Below, one piece after another: positions 31,420-40,115 of a stretch of DNA of 64,000 nucleotides. Position 1 is the stretch's first letter. Each line of letters starts with the position of its first letter. The position numbers and the translations under genes are program-made. A model generated the notes under the pieces. That model was given only the letters and a program-made list of their open reading frames with translations, had not been told where the DNA came from and did no database searches. Origin of the DNA: CAVSKL01 sp963728475 [NCBI: Candidatus Eiseniibacteriota bacterium] (GTDB lineage Bacteria; Eisenbacteria; RBG-16-71-46; JABDJR01); contig CAVSKL010000002.1 of NCBI GenBank assembly GCA_963728475.1, positions 868,001 through 932,000 on the forward strand. The letters run 5' to 3'.

Positions 31420-33213
31420 TCAGTCTCCCTGGGAGTCGGCGGCGAACGAGTTGATGATCCTCGGGGTGACGAAGATCAACAGTTCCCGCTTCTCCTTCAC
31501 CTCGGAGCTTCCCCGGAACAGCCCGCCCACGAGCGGGATGTCCTTCAGCACCGGCACCCCCCGGTGGAGCGTGGTGGTGTTGGCGCGGATGAGGCCGCCG
31601 ATGACCGCGGTCTCACCGTTCCCGACCATGACCCGGGTGTCGGCTTCGCTGGTGTTGATGATCACGCCGCCCTGCACCGTGGCCTGGCTCGAGAGGTCCG
31701 AGACCTCGGGATGCAGGTCGAGGGTGATGCGGTTGTTGTCGTTGATGTGCGGGGTCACCCGGAGCGCGATCCCGATGGTGGTGAGCTGGGTCACCGCGTT
31801 GCCGGCGGTGTCCAGCACGATCAGCGGGATCTTCTTGCCGACCAGGATCCGGGCCTCGCGGTTGTTCACGGTGGTGATACGCGGGTTGGAGATGATGTTG
31901 GCCTTGTTCTCCTGCTCGAGGGCGGAGAGCATCGCCGACACCGTGCCCCACGACTTCACCAGGCCGAAGTGCACCGAGGCGCCGGGGTCCACCACCGTGT
32001 CCGATCCGACGGTGGCGTCGGCGGACGCACCGCTGGTGGAGTGCAGGCCGCTCAGGTTCCACAGGATCCCGAGATCCTGCGAGTACCGGGCGTCCACGTC
32101 GACCAGCTTGGCCACGATCTCGACCTGCGGGGTCTGGGAATCGAGGTGCTGGATCATCTCCACCGCCGAGTCCAGCCGGCCGGGAATGTCGGTGACCACC
32201 AGCGAGTTGGTGCGCTGGTCGACCTCGATCATGCCCCGCTTGGTCAGGCTCTTCTCCACCGAGGACTTGAGCTCGTCGGCGTTGGCGTAGACCACCTGGA
32301 CGATGCGGGTGCTGAGCGGCATCACTTCCTCGAGCTGGCGCGCGGCCTGCCCGGCGTCCAGCTCCTCCTTGCGGAGGTTCTCCTCGGTGTCGACGCGGAT
32401 GATGCCGTTGTCCTCGCGGTACCAGAGGTGCGCGCTGCGCAGGACCTGCTCCAGGGCCTCGCCCCACGGCACGCTCTCCAGGTGGAAGGAGAGCGGCTCC
32501 TTCACTTCCTTCTTCACGTCGTAGCCCATGACGATGTTGACGCCGCTGTACTCCGAGATCGCCCGCAGCACGGTGTAGATGTCGGCGTTCTGCATGTCGA
32601 GGCTCACCCGGGCGCCGCCCCGCGCCGCCAGCCCTTCCTTCTTCTCGGTACCGAAGCTGGTGACGGCGGGCTCGGTGCGGGTGTAGCTCGCGGCGTAGTT
32701 GGCCTTGGTGGGCACGGTGTATTCGAACTTCTCCTCGGCCGGGGTCAGGTTCGCCTGGGCCGGTTCCTGCTCCGGCTCCGGGGCCTGCCCCAGCGACCAC
32801 TCCGAGGCGTTCCCCGGGGAGAGGGTGATGAGAAGCCCGTCCTCCACCTGCCGCACCTCCGGCGTGGCCGGCTTGGTGAGGTCGACGCTGAGGCGGGTGA
32901 GCCCGTTCTCCGCGTCCCCCTTCCACACGCTGGCCTGGATGGGGCCGGCGAGGCCGTCGCCGGCGGGCAGGTTCTCCATGCCGACCTGGTCCACGCCCTT
33001 CAGGTCCACGTAGAGGCGGGCCGGATCCTTGAGGGTGAAGCTCGAGAACTCCACGGGCTCATCGAGCGTCACGTGGATCCGTGTCACCTCACCCTCGGTG
33101 GACACCGACATCCCCGTCAGCGTCGCTGCGGCGGCCCACCCGACCGTGACTGCCGCGCCAACGGCGCAGAGTACGGCGGTGCGTGCCGCGGCGCTCAATT
33201 TACCGTGTCTCAT
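31420..33213 (-). CDS. pilQ: Type IV pilus secretin PilQ
   Basis: Outer-membrane secretin of 597 residues through which the pilus leaves the cell. A signal peptide (about 1-30) is followed by one AMIN domain (32-115, binds peptidoglycan), an STN/N0 domain (205-285, SLDMQNADIYTVLRAISEYSG), an N1 domain (about 295-365) and the secretin pore (about 380-590, ending VPVLKDIPLVGGLFRGSS and ELLIFVTPRII). Most PilQ proteins have two AMIN domains. Last gene of pilMNOPQ, overlapping pilP by 4 bases. Confidence 0.95.
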   Translation of the reverse strand: MRHGKLSAAARTAVLCAVGAAVTVGWAAAATLTGMSVSTEGEVTRIHVTLDEPVEFSSFTLKDPARLYVDLKGVDQVGMENLPAGDGLAGPIQASVWKGDAENGLTRLSVDLTKPATPEVRQVEDGLLITLSPGNASEWSLGQAPEPEQEPAQANLTPAEEKFEYTVPTKANYAASYTRTEPAVTSFGTEKKEGLAARGGARVSLDMQNADIYTVLRAISEYSGVNIVMGYDVKKEVKEPLSFHLESVPWGEALEQVLRSAHLWYREDNGIIRVDTEENLRKEELDAGQAARQLEEVMPLSTRIVQVVYANADELKSSVEKSLTKRGMIEVDQRTNSLVVTDIPGRLDSAVEMIQHLDSQTPQVEIVAKLVDVDARYSQDLGILWNLSGLHSTSGASADATVGSDTVVDPGASVHFGLVKSWGTVSAMLSALEQENKANIISNPRITTVNNREARILVGKKIPLIVLDTAGNAVTQLTTIGIALRVTPHINDNNRITLDLHPEVSDLSSQATVQGGVIINTSEADTRVMVGNGETAVIGGLIRANTTTLHRGVPVLKDIPLVGGLFRGSSEVKEKRELLIFVTPRIINSFAADSQGD

Positions 33214-33725
33214 TTGGCACCCTCTCCTTCACTGATCTGGATGGTGACGTTGGCGGTCTCACCGAAGAAATAGTGCTGAACGGTGAGGCTCGTCCGGGTG
33301 ATCTCGGTGACCTTTCCGTTCACCACCCGGTCTCCTACTCGCAGGGTGTGGACGTTGTTGCGCTTGTCCTGCACCACCGCGAACTTGTCGTTCTCTCCCC
33401 AAACCACGCCCACCAGCGAGAGCTCGCCCACGTCCAGGAGGTCGCCCTCCCCGGTGCTGGCGAACTTGCCCTTGAGGAGCGAAGCGAACGGATCCCGCCG
33501 GGCGAAGCTGGAGTAGAAATACCGCTCCCGGCTCATCAACAGCTCGTCGGCGGGGGCCGCCGCCTGCTGCCGGATCGAGTCCGGCGGCGCGGGCGCCGTC
33601 CGGTCCACCGCGGCCCCGGTGTCGTTGCCGGCGCCGCCCGCGGGGGGCGGCGCGGCCTGGACCGCGGTCCCGATCAGGCAGATTCCCAGCGCGGCCGCCA
33701 GGCCGCAGAAATGCCTAGCCCTCAT
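33210..33725 (-). CDS. pilP: Type IV pilus assembly protein PilP
   Basis: Periplasmic alignment protein of 171 residues that links the PilN/PilO inner-membrane ring to PilQ. A signal peptide is followed by a disordered Pro/Ala-rich linker (25-60) and the beta domain (about 75-165) with YSSFARRDPF, LSLVGVVW, KFAVVQDKRNNVHTLRVGD and VNGKVTEI. A lipobox with Cys, common in PilP, is not obvious. Overlaps pilO by 11 bases. Confidence 0.9.
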   Translation of the reverse strand: MRARHFCGLAAALGICLIGTAVQAAPPPAGGAGNDTGAAVDRTAPAPPDSIRQQAAAPADELLMSRERYFYSSFARRDPFASLLKGKFASTGEGDLLDVGELSLVGVVWGENDKFAVVQDKRNNVHTLRVGDRVVNGKVTEITRTSLTVQHYFFGETANVTIQISEGEGAK

Positions 33726-34407
33726 TTCTCTTCGCTCCTTTCCCCTTCGCCGCCGCCGGAGCGGGGGTCCCGCGGCCGGCGGACTTGTCCCCGGCGACCC
33801 CGGCCGGGGCCGGAGCGGGCGCGTTCGGGTTCAGGGTGTAGGCGGTGGCGGTGAAGTGCGCCTCCACCGTCTGGTCGGAATCCTGGTCGTCCGAGCCCTT
33901 CTTGTTCTTGTCGGGCGAGGTCAGGGCCAGGTCGCTCACGTTCACGATGCGGTCCATGTTGGCCACCGAGGCCAGGAACTGCCCCACTTGGTGGTATCCC
34001 CCGGTCACCTGGACGTCGACCGGGTTCTCGTTGTAGACCTCGCCGTTGACCTGCGGCTTGGGCTTGAACAGCAGGAATTCCACCCCCGACTGCTGGCCGA
34101 CCAGGGTGACCTTGCGCAGGAGCTCGGCCACTTCCTTGTCCTCGGGGAGGAGCTTGGACGCCACTTCCCAGCGGCGGTTCAGCACCGCGTACTGCTTCTC
34201 CACTCCGGCCAGGTTGTTGAGGGTCTGGCGGGCCTTGCTCAGATCGGAGGAGAGCTGCTGGTACTGGCTCTCCAGATCCGCTCGCTGGGCCGCCATCGCC
34301 CGGTGCCCGAAGGGGATGAAGGTGCTGAAGAAGTAGAGATAGAAGATCGCCGCGGTCCCGAGGGCGACCACGATGAGTTTCTGCGTGCGCGCGTTGCGGA
34401 AGTCCAT
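33715..34407 (-). CDS. pilO: Type IV pilus inner-membrane protein PilO
   Basis: Bitopic inner-membrane protein of 230 residues. One transmembrane helix (about 11-32, LIVVALGTAAIFYLYFFSTFIPF) is followed by a coiled coil (40-95) and a ferredoxin-like domain (about 100-190, FLLFKPKPQV and VQVTGGYHQVGQFLASVANMDR). A long Ala/Pro/Lys-rich C-terminal tail is unusual. It pairs with PilN in the alignment complex. Confidence 0.92.
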   Translation of the reverse strand: MDFRNARTQKLIVVALGTAAIFYLYFFSTFIPFGHRAMAAQRADLESQYQQLSSDLSKARQTLNNLAGVEKQYAVLNRRWEVASKLLPEDKEVAELLRKVTLVGQQSGVEFLLFKPKPQVNGEVYNENPVDVQVTGGYHQVGQFLASVANMDRIVNVSDLALTSPDKNKKGSDDQDSDQTVEAHFTATAYTLNPNAPAPAPAGVAGDKSAGRGTPAPAAAKGKGAKRNEG

Positions 34408-34410
34408 GAT

Positions 34411-35025
34411 CTACTTCTCCTCCTCGGGCATCGGGGGGATCGAAGCGTCGGCGGAGAGCTCCGAGGGGTTCTCCTCCGGGGTGAGGTTCGCGGTGACCGT
34501 GAACTCCACCACGTCGCGGTCGTCGATCTCGCCGCGCTGGGTGGTGATGAGATCCACGCCGGCGAACAGGGGCGAACGCTCCATCCGCATCATGAAATCG
34601 GCCACGATGAGGTTGGAGAAGGTGACGCCCTCGACCGAGATCTTCCCGGGCCCCTGCTGCTTGAGACTGGTGAGCCACAGGTAGCGGGGCACCTGGCTCG
34701 AGAGGTCGTCCATGACCCGCACCGAGAGGAACCGGCCGTCGTCGAGCTGGCGGATCACGTCCAGGCGGCGCTCCAGCTCCTCGCGCTGCGCGGTGAGCTT
34801 CTTCACCCGGTCCACCTGGGGCTGGATGGCGCGAACCTCGTCCTGGAGTTCGGCCACGTCCGAGTTCAGCGCCGCCACCTTCGAGCGTTCCAGGGTCGCG
34901 GCCACGCCCACCACCGCCACCACCGCGATCAGGGCGGCCAGGGGGGCGAGCGACGCGGCTCTGGGAAGGACGATTCTCCTCGAGGTGACGCGCTCTTCCT
35001 TGGGGAGCAGATTGATGCGGATCAT
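34411..35025 (-). CDS. pilN: Type IV pilus inner-membrane protein PilN
   Basis: Protein of 204 residues. The N-terminal MIRINLLPKEER is the conserved cytoplasmic motif that inserts into the groove of PilM. A transmembrane helix (24-46), a coiled coil (50-95) and a ferredoxin-like domain follow. The C terminus is extended by about 20 acidic residues. Starts overlapping pilM stop by 4 bases. Confidence 0.93.
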   Translation of the reverse strand: MIRINLLPKEERVTSRRIVLPRAASLAPLAALIAVVAVVGVAATLERSKVAALNSDVAELQDEVRAIQPQVDRVKKLTAQREELERRLDVIRQLDDGRFLSVRVMDDLSSQVPRYLWLTSLKQQGPGKISVEGVTFSNLIVADFMMRMERSPLFAGVDLITTQRGEIDDRDVVEFTVTANLTPEENPSELSADASIPPMPEEEK

Positions 35026-36068
35026 CGGTCATCGACCTTTCTCAGGGCGAGCCCCAGGCCAACGGCCAGGCTCGGCGCCACGTCCTCGGGGCGCTTGTCG
35101 CCGAACAGGGCCGGGTCGTACTGCACGCGCTTGAGCGGGTCCGCCACCTCCACCGGAGCCTGGTGCCGTTCGTTGAGGAAGGCCACCAGGCCGGGGATGC
35201 GGACGGCGCCGCCGGTGAGGAGGATCCGGCTCAGGGGCTCGGACTCCCCGGAGGTCTGGAGGTAGAGGATCGAACGCTCGATCCCCATCGCCAGCTCCTC
35301 GGCGGTGGATCGCACCACCTGGTTGAGATCGAACTCGAACTGTTCCTCGCCCCGGACCGCGGACTCGGCTTCGGCCTGGCTGAGGTTGAAGTTCTTCTGG
35401 ACCGCGTCCACGAAGTTGGTGCCGCCGAGGCTCAGGTCCTGGGTGTAGAGCGGGATCCCGTTCTTCACGATGTTGATGTTCGTGATCTCGGAGCCCAGGT
35501 TGACCATGGCCACCACCTCTTCGGGGGCGAAGTCGTAGCTGACGCTGAGGACGTTCTGGACCGCGAACGCGTCCACGTCCAGCACCAGCGGGTTCAGCCC
35601 CGCTTCCCGGATGAGGTCGGCGTAGGAGACGAGCATCTCCCGCTTCGCCGCCACCAGGAGGACCTCCATGTGCTTGGGGTCGGAGTTGCCTTCAAGGATC
35701 TGGAAATCCAGGCACACCTCGTTGATGTCGTAGGGGACGTGTTGCTCGGCCTCCCAGTTGATGGCCTCGCGGGCGTCCTCGGGGGTCATGCGATCCATCT
35801 GGATCTTCTTCACGATCACCGCGCGCCCGGAGACCGCGGAGGCGATGTTGCGGGTCTTGATCCGCTTGGACTCGAACAGGTTCTGAATGGTCTCGACCAC
35901 CAGCTGCCGGTCCATGATTTCGCCGTCCACGATGGCCTCGGGCAGGAGCTCCGCGGCGCCGTAATCCCGAAGGCGCACTTCGCTGCCGGTCCGCTCCACC
36001 TGCACCACCTTGATCGCGCTGGAGCCGATATCCAGTCCGACCATGGGTTTCTGACGATTGAAAAGCAT
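35022..36068 (-). CDS. pilM: Type IV pilus actin-like protein PilM
   Basis: Cytoplasmic actin-fold ATPase of 348 residues that anchors the pilus inner ring through PilN. Motifs: VGLDIGSSAIKVVQVE (phosphate 1), AINWEAEQHVPYDINEV, VNLGSEITNINIV (phosphate 2), RSILYLQTS and ILLTGGAVRIPGL (adenosine). ATG at 36068 chosen on family N terminus. First gene of the pilMNOPQ operon. A sigma-54 promoter like those of pilA and fimT was looked for upstream and not found. Confidence 0.94.
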   Translation of the reverse strand: MLFNRQKPMVGLDIGSSAIKVVQVERTGSEVRLRDYGAAELLPEAIVDGEIMDRQLVVETIQNLFESKRIKTRNIASAVSGRAVIVKKIQMDRMTPEDAREAINWEAEQHVPYDINEVCLDFQILEGNSDPKHMEVLLVAAKREMLVSYADLIREAGLNPLVLDVDAFAVQNVLSVSYDFAPEEVVAMVNLGSEITNINIVKNGIPLYTQDLSLGGTNFVDAVQKNFNLSQAEAESAVRGEEQFEFDLNQVVRSTAEELAMGIERSILYLQTSGESEPLSRILLTGGAVRIPGLVAFLNERHQAPVEVADPLKRVQYDPALFGDKRPEDVAPSLAVGLGLALRKVDDR

Positions 36069-36346
36069 GTCGTCACCAGCCCTCTTTAGGTCCGAGATGC
36101 CGTCCGCTCCGGCCGCTCCCTGCGGTCCGTCGCGACTCACGGCCAGGATCCCTTCCCGCCGCCCCGCGAGGCGGGACGGTCCTTGACCGCCCTCCGCCCG
36201 CCCTGGATGCTTAGGGGCCGCGATGCGGGGCCACGTCACGCGATGCCGGCGCGACGCACCCTCGCGGCCTGCACGGCGCGTGGGAAAGTTGGCCCGCGGG
36301 GCCGAGTTCCCTCTCCAGGGTTCTGCGTTGAACATCGGATTGGGTC

Positions 36347-38437
36347 ATGAAAGCTTTAGTGAAAAGCGCGCATAACCCCTGCACCCTGCATGCCCTGGGG
36401 TATCTCGCCCTGGCCCTGGCGCTGGGGGGGTGGGCCGTCCATCTGACCCTGAAAGCCTGTGGGGGGCAACTCGTTCCGCCGCTGGACGACTCCTACATCT
36501 ACCTCCAGTACGCCCGCGCCGCCGCCCATGGGCACCCCCTCCGCTACACCCCGGGCGCGCTCCCCAGCCGGGGGGCCACCAGCCTCCTCTACCCCCTGGT
36601 CCTGGCCCCCTTCGCCCGGCTCCTCTCCCCCGACCGGCTTCCCTGGGCGGCCTGGGGGCTGGGGGTGTTGTGCCTGGCCGGAACCGCGCTGGCCGCCGAC
36701 CGGTGGGCGGCGCGGCGCCTGGGACCCCGGGCGGCGTGGCCGGCCGGACTCCTGGTGCTGGCCTCGGGACACTTCCTGTGGGGCGCGGTGAGCGGCATGG
36801 ACGTCGCCCTCTACGCCTTCTGCCTGGCGGCGGCGGCGGCGGCGGTCCCCTGGTACGAAGACGCCCCCGATCCCGCTTCCGGGATCCGCCGGCTGGCCGC
36901 GCTCGCCCTGCTCCTGGCGGCGGTCTCGCTCGCCCGCCCCGAGGGAATGCTGATCGCGGGAGCGGTCGCGGGCCTGGTCCCGTTCTCCTCCCACGCTCCC
37001 AACAGCCGCCGCGCGCGCTGGATCCTCGTCCTGGCCCCGGCGGCCGCCGCCCTTCTCACCTTCGGGATCGACCTCCTCGCCCTCGGGCGACTTGGATCCA
37101 ACACCCTCGCGGCCAAGGCGGTATGGAGCACCCCCGCCCCCGACGTGCACCGGGCGCTCCTCGCGCGCCTCCCCTGGGTGCTGGGACAGATCACCGTCAG
37201 CCTCTTCACCGACTTCCGCGCCCATCCCTTCGGCCCCTGGTCGGGGCCGCTGGTGGCCGCGCTCTTCGCGGGGGGGGCGCTGGCGGGGGCGGCGTTCGCG
37301 CTTCTCCGGCGGTCGCGCGGGGCGGCCCTGCCGGTGGTGACGGCGATCCTGGCCGGAGGACTCCTGGCGGGCCTGGTGCCGGTGGGGTTCAACTCCCACC
37401 ACGAGCGCTATCAGATCCCCTACGTGCCGCTGGCGCTGCTCCTGGCGCTGGCCGGCTGGTGGCGGATCTGGCCCCGGAGGTTCGGAACGGCGCCGAGGCT
37501 CGCCGCCCCGGTGCTCCTCGGGGTGTGCCTCCTTCCCGGCCTCGTCCGTTACGAGCGCCTGGTGGCGGAGAACGCGGAGAACATCTGCGACCAGCAGGTG
37601 GCGGCGGGGCGCTGGATCGACCGCAACCTGGCCCCGGACGCGGTGGTCGCCCTCAACGACGCCGGCGCGCTCGCCTACTACGGCAACCGGAAGGTGCTGG
37701 ACCTGGTGGGCCTGGTCACCGACGGGCCCGCGCTCCCCAACCGGGCCGGCCCCGCCTCGCTCTACGAGTGGCTGGAGAAGCTCCCTCCCGGCCGCCGGCC
37801 CACCCACTTCGCCATCTTCCCGACCTGGTTCCCCTACCTCCGCCACACCAGCCTGGTGGGGCGGAAGCTGGCCCAGTTCACCCTCGGCCGCAACACCATC
37901 TCCGGCTCCGACGTGATGGGGATCTACGAGGCGGACTGGTCGAACGTGGACCGGACCGGCCTCCCCGTCCTCCGCCAGCCGCTGATCGGGCTCTGGGGCT
38001 TCCGGATCGTGGACGCCCTCGACGCCTCGGATCTGGCCTCCGAGCGGGCGCACGGCTACGCCGCCTTCGACACCTGGCGGCAATCGCTCCGGGAGTTCCC
38101 CCACGCCGGCCGGCCCGGCCGCTTCCTCATCGACGGGGGGAACGAGCCCCACCGCGGAGAACGCTTCACCATGAAGGCCCTCTCCCGCCGGCCGGGGGTG
38201 CTGGTGCTGCGGACCGAGGCCTACCGGGAGTTCGCCCTCGACGTCTTCGTCAATGGAATTTCTGTCGGTACGTTGAAGATAGCTGCCCACCCATTGGAGT
38301 GGACCGAACCATTCCTGGAGCTTCCGGACTCGGTATTCACCGGTTCCCGGGCTCGCTTCGAGTTGCGCCTGGCCCCTCCACCGTCGGATGCGTCGGAGTA
38401 TCGGTACGCTTCCTATCAGTACTGGCTGCTGCAGTGA
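36347..38437 (+). CDS. GT-C-type membrane glycosyltransferase-like protein
   Basis: Polytopic protein of 696 residues with about ten hydrophobic helices up to residue 390 and a soluble C-terminal domain of about 290 residues. The first loop has PPLDDSYIYLQYARAAAHGHPLRY, the DD-containing motif of GT-C enzymes that use polyprenyl-phosphate sugars; RPEGM and NSHHERYQIPY are further family-like loops. The C-terminal part reads as beta-rich. Donor and acceptor are unknown. It is the only plus-strand gene in the pilus block, diverges from pilM, and its 3' end overlaps the convergent DUF2723 gene by 101 bases. Confidence 0.7.
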   Translation: MKALVKSAHNPCTLHALGYLALALALGGWAVHLTLKACGGQLVPPLDDSYIYLQYARAAAHGHPLRYTPGALPSRGATSLLYPLVLAPFARLLSPDRLPWAAWGLGVLCLAGTALAADRWAARRLGPRAAWPAGLLVLASGHFLWGAVSGMDVALYAFCLAAAAAAVPWYEDAPDPASGIRRLAALALLLAAVSLARPEGMLIAGAVAGLVPFSSHAPNSRRARWILVLAPAAAALLTFGIDLLALGRLGSNTLAAKAVWSTPAPDVHRALLARLPWVLGQITVSLFTDFRAHPFGPWSGPLVAALFAGGALAGAAFALLRRSRGAALPVVTAILAGGLLAGLVPVGFNSHHERYQIPYVPLALLLALAGWWRIWPRRFGTAPRLAAPVLLGVCLLPGLVRYERLVAENAENICDQQVAAGRWIDRNLAPDAVVALNDAGALAYYGNRKVLDLVGLVTDGPALPNRAGPASLYEWLEKLPPGRRPTHFAIFPTWFPYLRHTSLVGRKLAQFTLGRNTISGSDVMGIYEADWSNVDRTGLPVLRQPLIGLWGFRIVDALDASDLASERAHGYAAFDTWRQSLREFPHAGRPGRFLIDGGNEPHRGERFTMKALSRRPGVLVLRTEAYREFALDVFVNGISVGTLKIAAHPLEWTEPFLELPDSVFTGSRARFELRLAPPPSDASEYRYASYQYWLLQ

Positions 38438-39971
38438 CCCCGCTCCGCGGGCCCCGGGCCACCCGGTAGAGCGGCCCCGCCGGGGTCGCGGTGAAGAGCG
38501 AAGCCAGCTCCGGCTCCAGTTCGGTCACGTAGACCGGGCGGTCCTCCAGGAACCGCTCCAGGATCGCCCCCCGCAGGACCGGCCGCGAGAGGCCGGTGGG
38601 CGGCAGCGGCAGATGCGGGTTCCGCTCCGCCAGGAGCCGCCGGTACCACGGCCAGTCCAGGAGGTTGTCGTAGAGGATGACCACGTCGGGCCGGGGGTCG
38701 AGCACCAGCGCTCCGTACCAGAGCGAGAAGGTGCGCCCGTCGCCGTGGGCGAGGACCAGGGCCCCCGGCGGAAGCGCGGCCATGGCTCCGCGGGCGTAGT
38801 CGAGGGCGGCGCGGTCCCGGTGGACGTCGGCCCGGGGCCAGGCGCGGGCCCCGGCGAAGATCAGGATCGACGCCGTCGCCGCGACCGCCCCCGCCGCCAC
38901 CGCGACCCGTCCGAGGCCTCGGAGGGAGGCGCTCCGGAGGGCGGAGGCCAGCACCCACGCCGCTCCCATCCCCGCGAACAACCCCAGGGCGAGGTTGGCG
39001 GGCAGGTAGTAGGCCACCGGATCAGGAACCGCGTAGGCCGCCCCCACCACCGTGCTCCCCAGGTAGAGCAGCACGAGCGCCGCCGCCTCCCGGGGGGCCC
39101 GGCGGAAACCCACCGCCGCCCCCACCGCCGCCAGCGCCGCGCCGCCGGCGGTGATCTGGGCGGCGGGACCGTGGAGGAGGGCGTCGGCCAGGCGCTCCAG
39201 GAAGGGGGAGAGCCCGTTCCGGAAGAGATAGCCGCGGTAGGCGCTCCCCGAGATCATCCAGCCGATCCCGCGGAGGGTCTCGGGATCGCCCCAGTCCAGG
39301 GCCGGGTGTTGCCGGGCCCGGAGGAGAGGCACCAGGTAGAGGGTGAGCGGCGCGAGCAGGGCAGCCGCCACCGCGAGCCGCGGCCGCCGGCGTCCGGAGA
39401 AGAAGAGGTACGCGGCCACCACCATCAGGAACGGCACCGTCTGCAGATGGTTGGCCAGGCCGAGCCCCAGACACCAGGCGGCGAGAAGCCCCCGGCGGGG
39501 GCCGCCGGCGAAAACCAGGGCCAGGGCCGCGGTCATCAGCGCCAGGTGGAGCGGATAGACCTCGCCGATCACCGCCTGCTTCCACCAGGAGAGCGACACC
39601 GCGAAGAACGCCGCCCCCGCGAACCCGGCGAGCCAGGCCCCCCGCGGTTCGCCCGGGAAGAGCCGCCGGCCCGCCGCCCGTCCCGCGTAGCCCGCCGCCA
39701 CCACCGCCGCGGTCGCGGCGAGCAGGGTGACCACGTTGAGCGCCGACACCGGGGGGGGAACCAGGCGGGAGACCACGTGAACGAGGAGGGTGAGCAGCGG
39801 ATAGCCGGTGGGATGGGCCACGCCGAAGATGCGCCCCACCGTTTCCAGTTCGGGGCCGTCGTCCCCCAGATGGGCCCAGGTCACGACCGGGCACCAGGTG
39901 GGGACGTAAAGGGCGAGCGCGAGCGCGGCCAGGGCCGCCCCCGGCGCGATCCGGCGAAATCTAGGGGTCAA
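38337..39971 (-). CDS. DUF2723 family membrane protein, probable GT-C glycosyltransferase
   Basis: Polytopic protein of 544 residues. The DUF2723 N-terminal pattern is present: ALYVPTWCPVVTWAHLGDDGPEL near residue 20, AHPTGYPLLTLL near 52, and WWKQAVIGEVYPLH near 128. The family is distantly related to protein O-mannosyltransferases. About eleven helices cover 1-380; a soluble part follows with LVLAHGDGRTFSLWY. The TTG start at 39971 has GGAGG 7 bases upstream. Its last 34 codons are antisense to the end of the GT-C gene at 36347. It follows the pilX gene by 144 bases, so pilin glycosylation is a possible job (inference). Confidence 0.75.
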   Translation of the reverse strand: MTPRFRRIAPGAALAALALALYVPTWCPVVTWAHLGDDGPELETVGRIFGVAHPTGYPLLTLLVHVVSRLVPPPVSALNVVTLLAATAAVVAAGYAGRAAGRRLFPGEPRGAWLAGFAGAAFFAVSLSWWKQAVIGEVYPLHLALMTAALALVFAGGPRRGLLAAWCLGLGLANHLQTVPFLMVVAAYLFFSGRRRPRLAVAAALLAPLTLYLVPLLRARQHPALDWGDPETLRGIGWMISGSAYRGYLFRNGLSPFLERLADALLHGPAAQITAGGAALAAVGAAVGFRRAPREAAALVLLYLGSTVVGAAYAVPDPVAYYLPANLALGLFAGMGAAWVLASALRSASLRGLGRVAVAAGAVAATASILIFAGARAWPRADVHRDRAALDYARGAMAALPPGALVLAHGDGRTFSLWYGALVLDPRPDVVILYDNLLDWPWYRRLLAERNPHLPLPPTGLSRPVLRGAILERFLEDRPVYVTELEPELASLFTATPAGPLYRVARGPRSGVTAAASTDRKRTDTPTHPTVEGPGATRSEPGNR

Positions 39972-40115
39972 GGCGGTTCCTCCCCTCCGGATCTTCGGCT
40001 GAAGCGCCCCCCGCCTTGACCCCTCCGGCTCCGGACCCCGCCCGGACCCCCGGCAACGAATCGGGGCCCCTCCCGGAGGGAAGGACCCCGGCCGTATCCG
40101 CGCTGCGGGGCGCTT

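Noticed and set aside
36069-36346. A third sigma-54 promoter upstream of pilM
   Set aside because: No GG-N10-GC element with acceptable flanks was found on the minus strand.
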